A stretch of DNA of 64,000 nt from Theristus sp. LFF4_11 (GCA_030248135.1 JASANC010003348.1:62001-126000), one strand, 5' to 3'; shown: positions 1-13,019, counted from the stretch's first letter. Made by a program: numbers and translations. The notes: generated by a model from the sequence alone, not told the origin.

Positions 1-716
1 TAGTCGTGTTTTTTTTTAATTTAACAAGTTGTTTCGTGCTATTCTGTTTGTTATTTGTCCCCTGTACACACCATAGGAAATATCTTGGCATTCTTCAAAA
101 AGACAACTCCTAGTCTGCGAATAATCCCGCTTTGATGGAGACAACAAGGACTGCCTCATTTATTCGGCCATACTGTATTTTTATGGGAATTTTTAATGGG
201 AAACGATTAGTTTTATTGTGCGTTTGTAATCGCTTAAATTACCAACAATTTTTTGGACAGGTTTTTCTCACAGTAAACAAACTGAATGTGGGTGTCCGCA
301 AACATTAAAATGAAAAGCCCAGTCGAGTCAACCTGTGATTGCGGGCAGCATGCGAAGCTCCAGGCTCCTTTTTGCGCCCTTGCACAAGTTTCGTTCGTTC
401 ACCGGTACGGCTGGAAATAATTTTTTTGCTTGAACAATATTTTTACTCTGCAGTTTTCATAAATGGCATAGTTTGATTGACCTTACACGCTCAAAAAAGT
501 GCCAGATCCGATGCCAAAATTCATCCATGTCAAAATTTTGTGCCATGTCAAAATTTTTCGGGGTGCTCCGCTTGGCTTGGCTTTTTCTACAATTTTTTTT
601 TAATTTTTGAGTGGATTTGGACTTGAAATAAATTCTGGCATAGATTTTAGCATGAACGATAGTGTTTTTTTGTGTTTTTACGAGAAAAAAACGTTTTTAC
701 ACCGAAAAAGCCTCAC
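1..716. other. Non-coding sequence at the window start (ephrin intron)
   Basis: No exon could be supported here. The ephrin gene on the minus strand ends its third exon at 717 in phase 1 with a GTGAG donor, so this stretch should be intron leading to downstream ephrin exons (stalk and membrane anchor) outside the window. A short local duplication around a CATGTCAAAATTTT word lies near 525-560. Confidence 0.5.
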
Positions 717-3700
717 AAATGAAATAGTAGCTCTCGCCGGGCACATATTCGAGTCCGGTTGGGAGTGGCGTGAACGAGCGGAACGTGTGCTTGATGATCG
801 TTTCGTGGAACGGACTTTGACATCGGCCGATTGGTTGCGCGGCGTCCTGCTCCAAGTCGCAGCCAGACAGCTGGTCTTTTTGGATCTGAAAAGTGGAGAA
901 CAATGTTGTTGCTGAATGAAAATGAAGATGGAGACGGTTTGAGGTGCAGAAAAAACGTGAGATTTTTGCATTTTGTCGCGCCCTTTCAATTTCAATTGTA
1001 CCGTTCGCATTTTTAAACTCAATACGGGAAAGTTCACTGTTTGCAAATGAGAGTTGACAGTTCGACGAACCCAAGGCAGACTCCTCGGCCACCCAAATCA
1101 TAAAAAAATCAAAATCATAAGCGCTCATCTCATTCATGCCTGGACAAGTTTGTTTCCAAAAACAAAAGCTGCAAAACGGAATCTGACCCGGTAGATCACG
1201 AATTGCTCCGTGTGTTCCAGCAGCGTGCTGTCGTTATACGTCGGGCAGTGGATGTTGATGGCGTCCAGTATTCGCACATACAACACTTCATTGGTGATCA
1301 GCCTAAAAGTGACAAACAAAACAGGGTGATTGCTTTCTGCGCTTTTAATTCCATTTATCTGAAATTCAGTTTCATCTAATTGCTGATTCGCTGTTACTGC
1401 TGCAACAAGCGTGCCCATAATTTCTCATCTCAATTTTACCCTTCCCTTATTTTTTCGTGCTTCTGGCAAACTTTTGTCACTCTCGTTTCTTCATCACACC
1501 TTTTTGTCTTGTGGTGCCGGTGTTGCAAACAGTTACGCATTGTGTTTATAAAAAATGAATATGCGTGACGGTGAAAATAATTATGACGCATTTGCACGTT
1601 TCCACATCATCCCTCAGTGTGCGGTCCAAGGGAAATGTTTCAGAATTGCAGTGTTTCCACGCAAATGTCTGTTTTCGATGGCGCCAAAATAAGCACCGTT
1701 TTCTTCTTCGGGGCAAAAAATGAACCCATTTAAGGCTTACCACGCTGTTGTTTGCTCTCCTCCAAATGCGCTACCGTAATTTCTGCTCACACCAGAAACA
1801 TTAAATTTAATTAGATAATTTCTGTTTTAAAATTTTTAAGAGACACCCCACAGTGAGAAAAAAAATGAAGCATTGCATAACCATCACTCATAAATAAGTG
1901 TGCGTATCGCGTGGATGGCACACCCTGTAGATATCCGCCAAAAAAGAATCCGCTCCGCTCACTTTTTTATCAGTGAATTTTGTTGAGTGGTTTCACTGTG
2001 GCAATTTGAGAAGTAGTAGTTTCAAGCTGTTAAGTCCCATTTATTGTTTTAGATATTCACCATTTCTCTCGTTTCGCCTTGTGCACACGGGTGGGAACAT
2101 ACTTTGTACATGTAGCTGCTACCGTACCTGATCTCAAATAGCGATTTAACAATGACGAAGTTCATTTTCTCGATCGTCCAGGTTTTCTCTGCATGGACAG
2201 TGAAACGAAAAGAAGGCAGAAAATAAAACCGCACGTTTTTGTAACAGACTCGTTTTTTCAGTATATGAAAGAAGATCACGAAAAAGATTGGGCGTGTATA
2301 AATTGAAGTGTGACCACTTGAAGTCATCTCACATCATCGCTAATGTGTGTGTATTGTTCCTTTTGTGATTTTCATGACTCGGTTGGATACAGTTGCGCTC
2401 TTAAGATCGATTCAAACAATATGTATATAATTGTAACATGAACATAATCATTGAAAACACATGACAAGGAGGAAGCACCCCTACACCTTGGCATTATTGT
2501 TCGGAAAACGGCCACTTCAATTTGACCTCAAATCTCAAAATGTCTCTTGTGCCTTTTCCAACAGCTATTTCGAGTTTCAGTATACTAAATATTGTGGATT
2601 TATTCAAACGTGTCCGGACTAACGTGACGTCATTTTATTTAAAAACGCCCGTTTGTCAAAGTCTGTACAGGCACTAAAATTTCAGTTTGGTGTGACTGAT
2701 TCGACATTCATTTGTTTACGGGAAGAAATCGGCTAAACGGAAAGTCTGGTTTGCTGTGAACGACAAGCGCATGTTTGGCGACACATGACGTCATTTCAGT
2801 GGGACACGTTTAAAAAATAGGCCATATTAGAATTGTTTTTTTTGATTATCCGACTGGGTAATTTTCAACTGTATGGATCACACACAGTTTGAACGAATGA
2901 AACGCAATAGTCCAAAAAAAACAGGAAAAATGCCTGCTATAAAAAGGTGTGCCAAAACCGTCTGGTTCTCATAAAAAACGCGGCTAAATTCAAAAGACAG
3001 ATCAATGGAGTCTGACGTAACACCGTGACCCAAAAACAAAACTGGTCCATACAAAAGGGCACGTCATTTTTAGGCGCCACAATCTGGGAAAAAGATTGAT
3101 TAGGTTCAAAAACATGACTAAAACCATTTTTAGCCAACCAGGAATAACAAAGAACAAAAGAAAGTCATTTTGCAACTTTTGACGCTTTTATAAAGCCCCG
3201 CATGGGGCACAAAAGAGACAAAAAACCACGAGAAAGTGATTTATGGGAGCCAGACTGACGTTTTTTATTGTTCTCCATGTTTTTTGCGTTTTTGGAACAA
3301 CCTTTTGGGGCACCCAAGTTACGCAAAGGGTGCCGTAAAAATTTTCCTGGGGTGTTTTGATTTCTAGTTTTCTGCGTTGAAGAACAGATTTTAAGCCGCG
3401 AAACTAATAAAAACCTGGAGAAGTTTACGATATTTACCTTTGAAGTGATGACTGGAAGCGTTTATTACGGTTTACAATGTATGCACCTTATTTTAGGAAC
3501 ACCTTTCTAAAAAGGTGTGTCGGTTTCGCTTTTTGAACTTTTAGCTCAGAAAGTGTGATGAAAGACCGGTAAGTCCGAAGGTGCAGAAGGTGTTGCTGCT
3601 TTTCAAAACGTGTTCAAACTTCCAATCATACAAAACTCTGAATACTTACTCCTGAGACTGAACTGGTTATCAAATGATAGAACTTGTAAAGAAATCTTTT

Positions 3701-4689
3701 CTTGCCATGAAAACCGGTGGGATGGGGAGCAATAATCAGAAAGTGCCCGAGTCAAAATGAATCAGCAAATTTGCAATGTGGGAAGGCGTGTGCACAACAA
3801 ATTATCTTTTGTCTTTTTTGCTCGAAAATTAGCAAATTATTCATATGGTGGGTATTTATTTTCCCATTTTTACAAGTCAGCCTGCAAGGTCAAACCGAGG
3901 AAAAATTAATAAAATAATCATTTTACCCCTTGAACACATGGTGCATGGCGTGCACATTTACATTGCAAAACGCATTGTTACCGCGCAATTTCGTGGCGTT
4001 TTTGGGCAGCTTGAAACGCTTTTTTCAGTTTGCCACAAATTCTAAGGCAACAACTTCACGTTTGGTAAAAAAAAGTTCTAAATATTTCAAAAGATCGAAG
4101 CAAACATTTTTAAAACTCGGAATCAGAATTCCAGCGCCAGTTTACAACCATTTTCAGAATATCGAACAACTAAATGCGTCTTATCACTGAACAAACATAC
4201 AACAAACCATAATAGCAAGCAGTGCCCTAAATGAACGTGTCCCTATACGTGACCCCGGGCACAAACAAACAAAAGTTCAAATATACAAGAAACAATATTT
4301 GTTTATCTGTTTACAGCTTTAACTTGCACTGCCTACTGTTTAGCCACTGATAAAAAGTAAAAAACTGTGGCAAAAAACAGCAAAAAAGGTCAGAAAACAC
4401 ATGTTTTTGGGGGTCGTAAAAACTTTGAAGAAAAAGAAGCGCCATCATCCAACTGATTGAGTGGAAGATTTGGGTTTGCAAAGCTTAACAGCAAAGTGCG
4501 CAGTAAAAATTTTATAATGTGCATGTAATTTTCAACAATTAAAAAATCAAAATAAAATTGAAACCAAATGTCGCACCTCAGATTTGTTGAGTTCCAATAA
4601 AGATCTTCTAGCTGTTCGCCGTTCACGATCCAAAATGCGCATTTCACGAGGAACAAAGTTGACACGATTATTGCTGTCGATGTCGCCAT
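717..4689 (-). CDS. Ephrin, 5' three exons (partial)
   Basis: Cell-surface ligand for Eph receptor tyrosine kinases, acting in contact-dependent guidance and tissue boundaries. Three exons join in phase: 4577-4689, 1188-1302 and 717-885, giving 132 residues. Residues 1-24 form a signal peptide (MATSTAIIVSTLFLVKCAFW). The ephrin fold follows: YWNSTN at 31-36, the conserved CPTY at 57-60, FVIYR at 72-76, further cysteines at 85 and 98, and the FTP...GLEY..GESYYFI block at the end. These are the hallmark strands of the receptor-binding domain. Introns are about 3.3 kb and 0.3 kb. I started at 4689 because the upstream in-frame Met (4755) would bury the signal peptide. The fourth family cysteine, the stalk and the anchor are missing because the gene runs off the window, so ephrin-A (GPI) versus ephrin-B (transmembrane) cannot be decided. 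Confidence 0.87.
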
Positions 4690-7601
4690 TTTTCTGTTGC
4701 TTTTTTCAGCTGAAAGAAAAAATCTGTAATAAATCAATGCTCTCAGTTCAAACAATGGAATTTATAAACACTGCGCAATTTCCATGAAAATACAGTTTTG
4801 ATTGTTTACCAGTCATAAATCTCAACTCAATGCAATACCACTGCAAATCTGTTTTGCTGATAAAATTCTGACACAAAATTGATTGATTTACTCTCAACAT
4901 GTGAAATAGAATTTCTCCGCTCTGAGATTAATTGTGTGACATTTGAGACAGTTTCATTTACACAAAACGTGTTGACAGTTACAAATGTACACATGAGATT
5001 TGGCAGAAACAGTGATTGATAAATTGATAACCAAGTGGATTAACATGAGCTGATAGGCTACATGCGTTGCGCTCCGACCAATCAGTGTAAACTTGATACA
5101 AACACTGATCAAAACGCTGTGCCACTGCAGGACAAAACCGATTAATTGTTACGAACGAAAGCAATTGCTCATTTGAAAACAAAATGGCGTAACCTGGCAA
5201 AATGGTAGTTCGACCGACTATTAAAAATACACATAAGATTGGAGTTGCACCAAAACGTGAATTGAAGTTCAAAATAGAAGTCCAACGCGCTGATTGGTTG
5301 TCTGATATCGACAAACACTGTCCATTTTAAAAGTGATCAACTCCCAGTGTTCTATAAATGAGAAAACAGTTGAAGACAACAAAATGAGATGCTGGAAATT
5401 GATAAAAAAAAGTCAATAGATTTATAGTCACCAGAGGCAGCAAAGTTGTTTCTGACAAAAACACGGAATCGACAAGTGCGCTCAGCACTTCATGACCAAC
5501 GGTCACTTTATATCTGCATCTCATCTAAACTAACCAATCAACACTCAACTCCGCCCTCGCTCCCTTACCACAAATTGCAGCTTCCCGGGGGCTGAACTGG
5601 CCACCTGGGTTTTGCAGAATTTTCCCTGAGAGAAAAAGCGGTGTTTATTGACAAAAAAAATATTTGGTGCGGTATAAGCATAAAAAACAAAAGGGAGCAA
5701 AAAAATTGAAAACGTGTGTGATTGCAAAAAAAGGTGTTTTGCCCTTTTTCGTGCCTTTCACACTCAATTATTTCTGTACCATGACGATCAATATGATTAA
5801 AAGCAGCTGGTGTATAATTATTTTTATTTCTTTTCTCATGTGCCGAATTTTTTGGAACCCTTAGCTTATTTTTTTCGCGGTTTCCCGACTTTTATTTTTG
5901 GTGCGTCATGCAATTCCTGCATTTTTTTTGTGATAAACAGTTTTGAACCTCTTTGTTGGTGGTTTTTTCTGCTCGGAATCCTTCGACCTTTGCAACCCAA
6001 GTGCTACGGAAAGCGTGACACAACGTAGTGCACTTGGTTCTGCTGTGTTTTATTCGACAACCTCGGTAGAATTCGTGGGAACAAAACTGGAACGTGGCCG
6101 ACAACTTGGGTTGTGCTAAACTAGCCAAACTTGATTTTTTTTAGACTTTGTGTCGATTTCATGTGCCAAAAACGGCATCTGCTTTGATAGAGGCGATTTC
6201 TGAAGAGACCGTGCATTGTGTTGTGTTGCACAAACACACTGGCACACGTGCAGTTTTCGGGACATGAAGAGGGACAAGACGCGGGACACACGGACACACA
6301 TCAAATCCATAACTACAGTCTGCATCAGCAACCACCAAAAACTCACTTGTCATTGCCGAATGCGCATCAACGAACGAAACAACAGCACGTCGACGTAGTT
6401 CGGGCGTTGCGTTGCCAACGTTGCCTGCATGCAGTTGGCGCTCAGCGTTCTTACAATCGCCTGTCTCATTCTTCAAAACAACGGCGCAAATAAACGTGCT
6501 TCGCATTGCATTTGTTTTTTAGACCGAGATTTTAGTATCGTTTAAAACGCTACATTGTTTGATTTTCTTTTGCTGCAATTCAAACTTTCGCATGCTTTGA
6601 ATTCTGCGAAAAAGGTAACTGGCTTGATCAGATTGACTGTAACTGTACCAACACGCAGTAATGCACTTTGCTCGTTGTAATCCTCGAGTCACGCTTGCAT
6701 GTCTGTGTTCCATTCTGTTTGATCAGAAAAACCATAACACCAAAAATCGTTTTGTGATAACCGTGAAAAAAGACCACATTTCCACAGTGTGTCTGACTGA
6801 ACACAAATCTAAACAATGCGACCCATTCAGGTTTGCCCAACCGAATCAGCATTATTCATTTTTTATGTTTTAAAAAACAACTATTTTCTCATCAAATAAA
6901 ATTATTTCGCACCCCCACACACACTTCAGTGCGCGCGGAGAAAAGCTGAAAAAACGGCACTTGCCTGTTTTGTTGTAAAACGCTAAATCACATGCCGGGA
7001 AGCAAAACCGCTGATTGGTTGTGGAGACAAACGCACACACGACAATCAAACGAAAATTCAACGTACCAAAAATTTGAGTCTTTGAAAAACGACGTTAGTA
7101 AAAATGCAACAACAACGCACTCGAAACCATCCGCATATTTGTTGTCGGTGTGGTCACTTTGTTGACGCCCACACTTTTTCAGCAGTAGAATGACCCCAAA
7201 ACTGCCTGAACCACCCCGGTGATTGCTCTCTTGTAATGCTGATGTTTGTCAACTGAAAAGTGGAGACACTATTCTTAGCCGTGGTTTGCAGTGCAAACGT
7301 GTGATTTTTTCCAGCTTTTGAAAGTTTGGATTTGGCGCATTGTCACAAATTCGCAGCAACGTTCACAGCAAGAACACGAGTTATGAGATGGTTTTTTATT
7401 GGTGTGTGATAGATGTGAATAGAAATGTCGAGTTCTGGTTTTGAATGTCAACACAAATTTAGTTCGACGCGCGTTCGCAAGGTGTGCTGATTTTGACGTT
7501 GGTTCGATCAACAAGAAACAGCAAAAATCAACAAAAAATAGCAAAAAATCAGCAAAAACTCCCATTTGAAGTTGGCGCACAAAAAAGGCAAAACTGCTAG
7601 A
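4690..7601. other. Intergenic spacer between ephrin and OST-alpha-like genes
   Basis: The two genes are divergent across this 2.9 kb, so it should hold both promoters and 5' leaders. I saw no recognisable coding exon. Open frames here, such as one at 6159-6506 on the minus strand, show no family motif. GCTGATTGG motifs occur near 5289 and 7010. Confidence 0.5.
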
Positions 7602-10600
7602 ATGGTCAAGCCGCTTCTTTCTCCGTTGGATCGAATTTTGCTGCTGCAATTTGTGAACGCAACCGAAACGGACGAGCAAAGACGCGAGCTGCAACGGGAA
7701 ATCCGGGTCATTCGTCATTTGCCCCGTGCCGTTGACTATTTTCGGGGTATAGATTTTGTTTATTTATATCTTCGGCAACGTGAATCGTTCAGTTTGGTTC
7801 GAGACTGCGTGCAATCTACACTGAGAAAAAAATAGTATTGTACTCCACATTTTTCAACGTTCTTTCGAAGCAGCGCAGCGCTTTCTTAACCTGCCAGTGC
7901 AGTAGCTCGACAAAATATGGTGGAAAAAATGTTGAGTGACATTTTTCATCCAGTCATAATCATCCAATTTTTGTCAAAAGAGTCCAATCGGGTGGTAGCG
8001 CGTTAGATAGACTGTACGTCCGGGGATCGAGCCCCAGCCGAGGGGTGTATAGGGCACTTAATGACAGAGAAAACTCGATGGGCGCCCTACTCGATGGCGT
8101 TCTGTATGCTTTTCTTCGTTAGCTCTGATTGAAAACGTCGCTTAAAATCACCGTTCGTTCGTTCGCTTGAATTCAAAAAAAGTTTCAGGTGTTGACCAGG
8201 GCACCCTCGCAGTGACCTACGTTTGCGTGGTGCTCTTTCTTGTCACGTGTGGCTTGTCCGCTGTGCATGTGACTGTCATAAATCGATACGTCACCAGCAA
8301 ACTGCGCGTTACGCTCATCAAAAAGATAGCCGGCGTTTTTCCGGTTTGGTCTCGTTTTGTTCAATCTTTTACGAAACGTTTAACAAAAAGAAAAATACAG
8401 TTTGTTGTGAACTATTTTGTACTTTCTCAGGTTTGCAGTGGCTGTGCGTTGTTGGCGATTTTTGTACCGTCAACCACAAACGTCATGAACGTCATCATTC
8501 CGTGGTGGGTTTACAGAAGAAATTTGATTTATTTGTTGCATTTCAAACTGATTTGCTTCGAGGCACTGCCTCCAGCCAACTAGGATTGCAACATGCAATT
8601 CAGAGCCGGTCAATTTCCCGTTGATCCTTTTTTTAAACAGCTTATTTCTCTATTCCGTCATCATAGTCTTACAATCTAACAAACCGATACCGTACTATTA
8701 CATTTATACACGTGAAATAAAACGAATCAAAAGTCTGCTTATTTGGCGGTTGTCAAGTCAATAATTTGCTAATGAACAAAGATGTTGACTCAACATTTCC
8801 CCATCAGTGCAACCACTCTCACAGCTATCTCACTGAAGCGTTGAGCGCCATCGTCGAGCTCATCCAGCATTTGTACGGCGGCACGCACAAAATGGCCGAC
8901 AAATTGAGCGCGGTCTCGGCACGACTGTCGCTGGGCGTGCAGATGTGCTGGTGGAAATGGAGGTGCATGCGCAACATAAAGCCGACCAGGTCATAACGAG
9001 CGGTGTTGTTTAACAAACGCGTATGGTTTATTGGGGTTAATGTTCATCGCAAATGTATGTATCTGATATTTGAACACAAATTCCGTGGGGAATTATCAAA
9101 AGATTATCAGTATTATCAGAGTAATCCAATAATCCAAATATTCCTGTGAACAATGCCAGTTTAGAAAGAGTTTTTTTTTTAAATTTTCGTAGGTTTTTCC
9201 AAACAAATAAATTGTTTTATAACTCAACATTTTATGCAGTTCAAATCCCACCGCAAGTCTGATTGGTCACGTGTTCGTGGTCGCGCTCAATCGAACCGTC
9301 ACTGGAGAACGCCAACTGAACGACATTGGCATTTTCCAAAATTTGTTCCGTGGACGCTCTTATCGTTCGTGGCCCTCCCTCGTTGCCTCGAGGGTAGCGC
9401 GATAGACTATTGACTGTCCGCTCGGGGGATCGAGCCCCCCAAGGGGTATATCTGCACTTGCCACTTAATAACAGAGAAATTCAATGGGCGCCCCACTTCT
9501 GGGTTAGCCCTGGCGCTAAAACATCGCCAAAAATCCCCGTCCGTTTGTTCATTCGTTCTGCGCACACCGGGCTTCTCCGTTTTAAACTGGGCAAAATGAA
9601 ATTCGTTCGTTCATAGAAAGCTCAAGTTTTGTTTCAGACGCAACCTTGGCGTGCTCGAGTTTCTCGTGCACCAGGCAGCCGTGATTGACATCGCGTTCGC
9701 ATTGGCCACTTACGTTTGGACGGCGGAGGGATACGACTTTGAGCATTTGAGCCCCATCATGCATAGCGCCAAGATTCTGTTCGCCTTGATCGGTTGCGCT
9801 GCGTGTTTCGTGTATGCCGATGTCACGCACAGGGCAAGTCGACAAATTACTTTTTGATTGGTATGTAACAAGAAACAAAGTTTAGAAACGAAGTTTCCGG
9901 CTTCTCCCGGAAAGGTGTGCGCGGGAAAAGACCGCGCCGGAAAGGTATATGCTGGAAAGTTTCATGAATCGGTCGATTTTTGCTTCGTAGATACCGTATC
10001 CTACAAGCTACTGTACACAATTCCAGGTGGTCAAGGACAAATACCGTGCACCACAGATCTTTCGGCTGGTGGAAGTGATGCTTCTGGTGATACTGGTGCA
10101 AGAGGCCGTGTTTGGTCTGTTGGCGCATTATGACGTCATTGGTGACGTTGCTCACGGACTGGCGTCAGCTGACGTACATGCGTTCAGTAAGTGGTGGCAC
10201 ACACGTTTGCTTTGTTTGGCACAGCCAGTGCACGGTTATGTGTGACTCAAATTCAGTTGTCACCCTCGTGGCCTGGTAGTAGCACGCTAGACTCTTGTAG
10301 GTGCGTTCAGGGGATCGACCACGCCGAGGGGTGTGTAGGCACTTAATGACAGAGAAAAATCGATGGGCGCCCTACTAGACGGCGTTCTGTATGCTTTTCT
10401 TGGTTAGCCCTGGCTAAAAACATCATCTAAAATGTGTCCCCAACAACGGCAACAATTCAATTGTCACCGTTGTCTTAATTCAAAATTCGTCACCGCCAAA
10501 AAGTGACACGTGTAAAGAAATATACTGTACTGCTGCAAGTGGCATTTTTCAGTAATTGCCGACCAACTGTTGATCATGGAGTTAACCGTTGTGTCCGTCA

Positions 10601-10833
10601 TTTGCACGTGGTATTTTCGACCTTCCAATTGTGCACTGTTCGACCGCTACAAGTACCACAAAGATGGCACGCAACGCCGCCAACGCAACAACAGCGTGCA
10701 CTCATTGGACGTTGACAGTTTGAACATTGACCAATCAGCGATCGATGCGAGAAACCGAGGCGTAAATTCGGTGGCGGCGCATGTTTGTGAGGCCGGCATA
10801 GGCGGCGTCTACAGGGTCACTTGTGATAGATGA
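7602..10833 (+). CDS. OST-alpha/TMEM184-type (Solute_trans_a) membrane protein
   Basis: A seven-exon gene for a multi-pass membrane protein of 398 residues: 7602-7746, 8189-8343, 8431-8508, 8808-8989, 9638-9833, 10027-10186 and 10553-10833. All phases match. Hydrophobic segments lie near residues 55-79, 101-124, 196-213, 228-245, 262-284 and 313-330. Order and motifs fit the organic solute transporter alpha (SLC51A)/TMEM184 family: a first helix followed by a basic loop, a short FVPST helix, a helix ending in a GG turn and a Cys-rich loop, then the LGVLEFLVHQ segment and the late LLIMELTVVS segment. OST-alpha pairs with OST-beta to move bile acids and steroid conjugates across basolateral membranes; TMEM184 members are less defined. 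Intron 5 needs a GC-AG donor. Three SINEs lie in introns 1, 4 and 6. The family call rests on pattern, not alignment; the exon model itself is firm. Confidence 0.72.
7985..8165 (+). mobile_element. tRNA-derived SINE, copy 1
   Basis: The 5' part carries an RNA polymerase III box A-like GTGGTAGCGCGTTAGA and a box B-like GGGGATCGAGCCCC. A shared non-tRNA body follows (CACTTAATGACAGAGAAAA, GATGGGCGCCCTACTCGATGG). The tail is a short GTTCG repeat. It lies in intron 1 of the OST-alpha-like gene, ending about 24 bases before the exon 2 acceptor. Confidence 0.85.
9370..9560 (+). mobile_element. tRNA-derived SINE, copy 2 (diverged)
   Basis: Same layout as copy 1: GGGTAGCGCGATAGAC, then GGGGGATCGAGCCCCCC, then the CACTTAATAACAGAGAAA and AATGGGCGCCCCACTT body and a GTTTGTTCATTCGTTC tail. 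It lies in intron 4 of the OST-alpha-like gene and has small insertions relative to the other copies. Confidence 0.8.
10258..10440 (+). mobile_element. tRNA-derived SINE, copy 3
   Basis: Carries CCTCGTGGCCTGGTAGTAGC (tRNA 5' part with box A), GGGGATCGACCACGCCGAGG (decayed box B), CACTTAATGACAGAGAAAA and GATGGGCGCCCTACTAGACG. It lies in intron 6 of the OST-alpha-like gene, in the same orientation as the gene and as copies 1 and 2. Confidence 0.85.
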
Positions 10834-11146
10834 AATTTTTCATTTCGTTTTATAACTCAATTTCGCTCAGACAAAGCTGTTTCAGCATCAACACTGAGAT
10901 GACTCAATTTTGTTGAGTCACTACTGACAGCTCAACGAAGTTGTTGAGTGACTTGTTAGACCAGCAGCTATTCTCAGTAAATGTATTTTTTTACCTTAAA
11001 TATGGACGTGCTCATAGTTTGTTTTGTGACTGGTTGCTGCTGCAACTGAGCTTTGGAAAGTGGCTAATAACAGGTGTTCCTATATCCGGATCCGGTTTTG
11101 TAAGTTTCGTGATTTTTGATTTAAAGTTTTTGTACTTAGTTATTTT

Positions 11147-11152
11147 TTTATT
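11147..11152 (-). terminator. AATAAA polyadenylation signal
   Basis: The minus strand reads AATAAA about 130 bases downstream of the zinc-finger gene stop at 11284, a plausible 3' UTR length. Confidence 0.4.
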
Positions 11153-11283
11153 TAGTCACTTGAAATAGGTTGTTTGTTACACGCAAAACAAGAACGAACC
11201 GTTTGCTTCCTTGACGATCTTTGATCACATTCTGTAACAATCCATACAACCATTAAAAACCGAAAACAACCACTGGAGCCCAC

Positions 11284-13019
11284 TCAAAAGCGTCTACAAT
11301 TCGACACATTAGTCTCGATCAGTGATCGAAAATAGTCACTGTGAAACGCGGAGAGCTCACAGTTGCCGCCTCCGCCTGTTAGTTGCTCCGTATCCGGCGG
11401 CGAGCAATCGCAGGCGTCTTCACCATTGTGCACTCGACGAAAACGCTGCTCGCATCCCGGTAAAATCGAACATTTCGCAAAGGTTTCTTCGTTGGCCGTG
11501 TGCTCGCGTTTCAGTTGACTTGCGATGTTCATTGCCGATTCGACCGCATTTCGCTCGTTTGGCTTGCGTTCGCCCGCACCACTCGTCGTCAGCAGCAGCA
11601 TCTGCTGCAGCAGCTGCAGCTCAACGACGCTGATTTCGTGCGTGTGCTTTGCGCGAACGTGATCGAGCAATGTGGCGCCCTCCTCCAGTCGAACGCTTCG
11701 GCGACACAGCGGACAGTTCTCCGTTTTATAGCGACCGCGCCGCGATTCCAACCGAATTGGCGGCGTTTCGTCGGCCGGTTGCTGGAGTGCTGGCGGTGGC
11801 GACTGATGACAGCGAGTGACGCCAATTGGCGGCGCACTGGCCACCGTCGTCGGCGGCGGCGCCCGGCCGATCGGCCAGAAGTCGGAGTCGGCCGGGCCGA
11901 AACGGTGAACGCTGTCCGTGATTGGCGTTTTGTCGCTATCTCGCCAGCGATGATTATTGGCGGTTGTTGGCGTTGACGACGGAGACGCCAGCAGTGGCGC
12001 CGACGACTCAACCATACGAGAAGCGTTGTTGTTGTTGCTGCTGCGCGCGACTGTTCGGTCGAACAGCGTGCCGGATGCTCGGCCATTCTGAGCGGCGGCA
12101 CACTGACTGACGTGCTGTTTGTATTGGAACTGCAGTTCGAACGTACGACTGCACTGCGGACACATGAAGTATGGCAGGTCGTTGGTTGGTGGCGTCGCAT
12201 CGGGCACGACGCACGGCTGCTGGTGTGCCTGACTGGCACGCGACTGCGCTTGGGGGTGCGACGGTGCGTTCAGTCGGTGGTGTGCTCGTTTGGTTGGTGC
12301 TGAAATGGACACGAAACACATTTTGTGACTGTCCGAAAAAGTCGCCTGAATTTCGCTATTTCAGTTGAATTTGGGAGACAATTTTTTTTAACGAAATTAA
12401 AGAGTTTGCCAGCTTGACAAGCAACTGTTCATTCATTTTATTTCGCAAAACAGGAAACTCCAATAAAACTGTATGAACAGCATGTACAAGTGCGCAAATC
12501 GAATGAACACTCATTGGGACACTCATGTAAAGTTAAAACAAAAACCAAACCAATCAATAACATACATCTCGTTCTTTTGCTCTTTGGGGTCGGGACGTTT
12601 GAGTTCGGACAATCTTGTGCCGGAGAAACGCGGCTCGCGTTTGGTTGCAATGCCGCATTTGCAGCTGTGGTCGTCCGCTGACGCAGAATGGACACAATGC
12701 CTGGATGTGCGAGCACCAGGTGATCCAGAACCTCGAATTCGGTCTGAAAGTCCGTCTCGCCACACAGATGGCATTTCGCAATGAACCCGAAAACAGAATG
12801 CTGACGATTCACCAACGATGACGTCAGGTGACCTTCAAGGCTGCTTTTCAAGGTTGTTTGGCGGCAATTTGAATTTAATGGTGGCGTCAGAGGGTTATTT
12901 GGTGAGTTTAGTGAATGGTCGTTTTTTGCGGTCGGCTCTGACTTTGGTGAGGTTTGCTGTTGCTTTTCGTCGTTGTGGCATGAAGCGTCGTCGCTTTCCA
13001 CAACATGAAGCCGTTGTCT
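11284..13019 (-). CDS. C2H2-type zinc-finger protein (5' incomplete)
   Basis: Two exons join in phase 1 across a small intron: 12566-13019 and 11284-12299, about 490 residues to the stop. Exon 1 is Ser/Pro/Gln-rich and then carries CHLCGETDFQ...LDHLVLAH, a C2H2-like finger. Exon 2 has CPQCSRTFELQFQYKQHVSQC (a C2HC form) in its first third and CPLCRRSVRLEEG...LLDHVRAKH later, separated by low-complexity Ser/Asn/Pro/Thr linkers. The fingers are spaced widely rather than in tandem, so a sequence-specific DNA-binding role is less certain than for tandem finger arrays. I found no in-frame ATG at the front; the frame is open to a good acceptor (TTTCCAG) at 13020, so a first exon is expected upstream. 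Its 3' end faces the OST-alpha-like gene. I do not recognise an orthologue. Confidence 0.72.

Noticed and set aside
6159..6506. Minus-strand open frame of 115 codons
   Set aside because: Cys/Val-rich but without family motif or convincing splice sites.
11500..12239. Open frames of 150-216 codons opposite and beside the zinc-finger exon
   Set aside because: Shadows of the GC-rich exon on the minus strand; Arg/Cys-rich translations without motifs.
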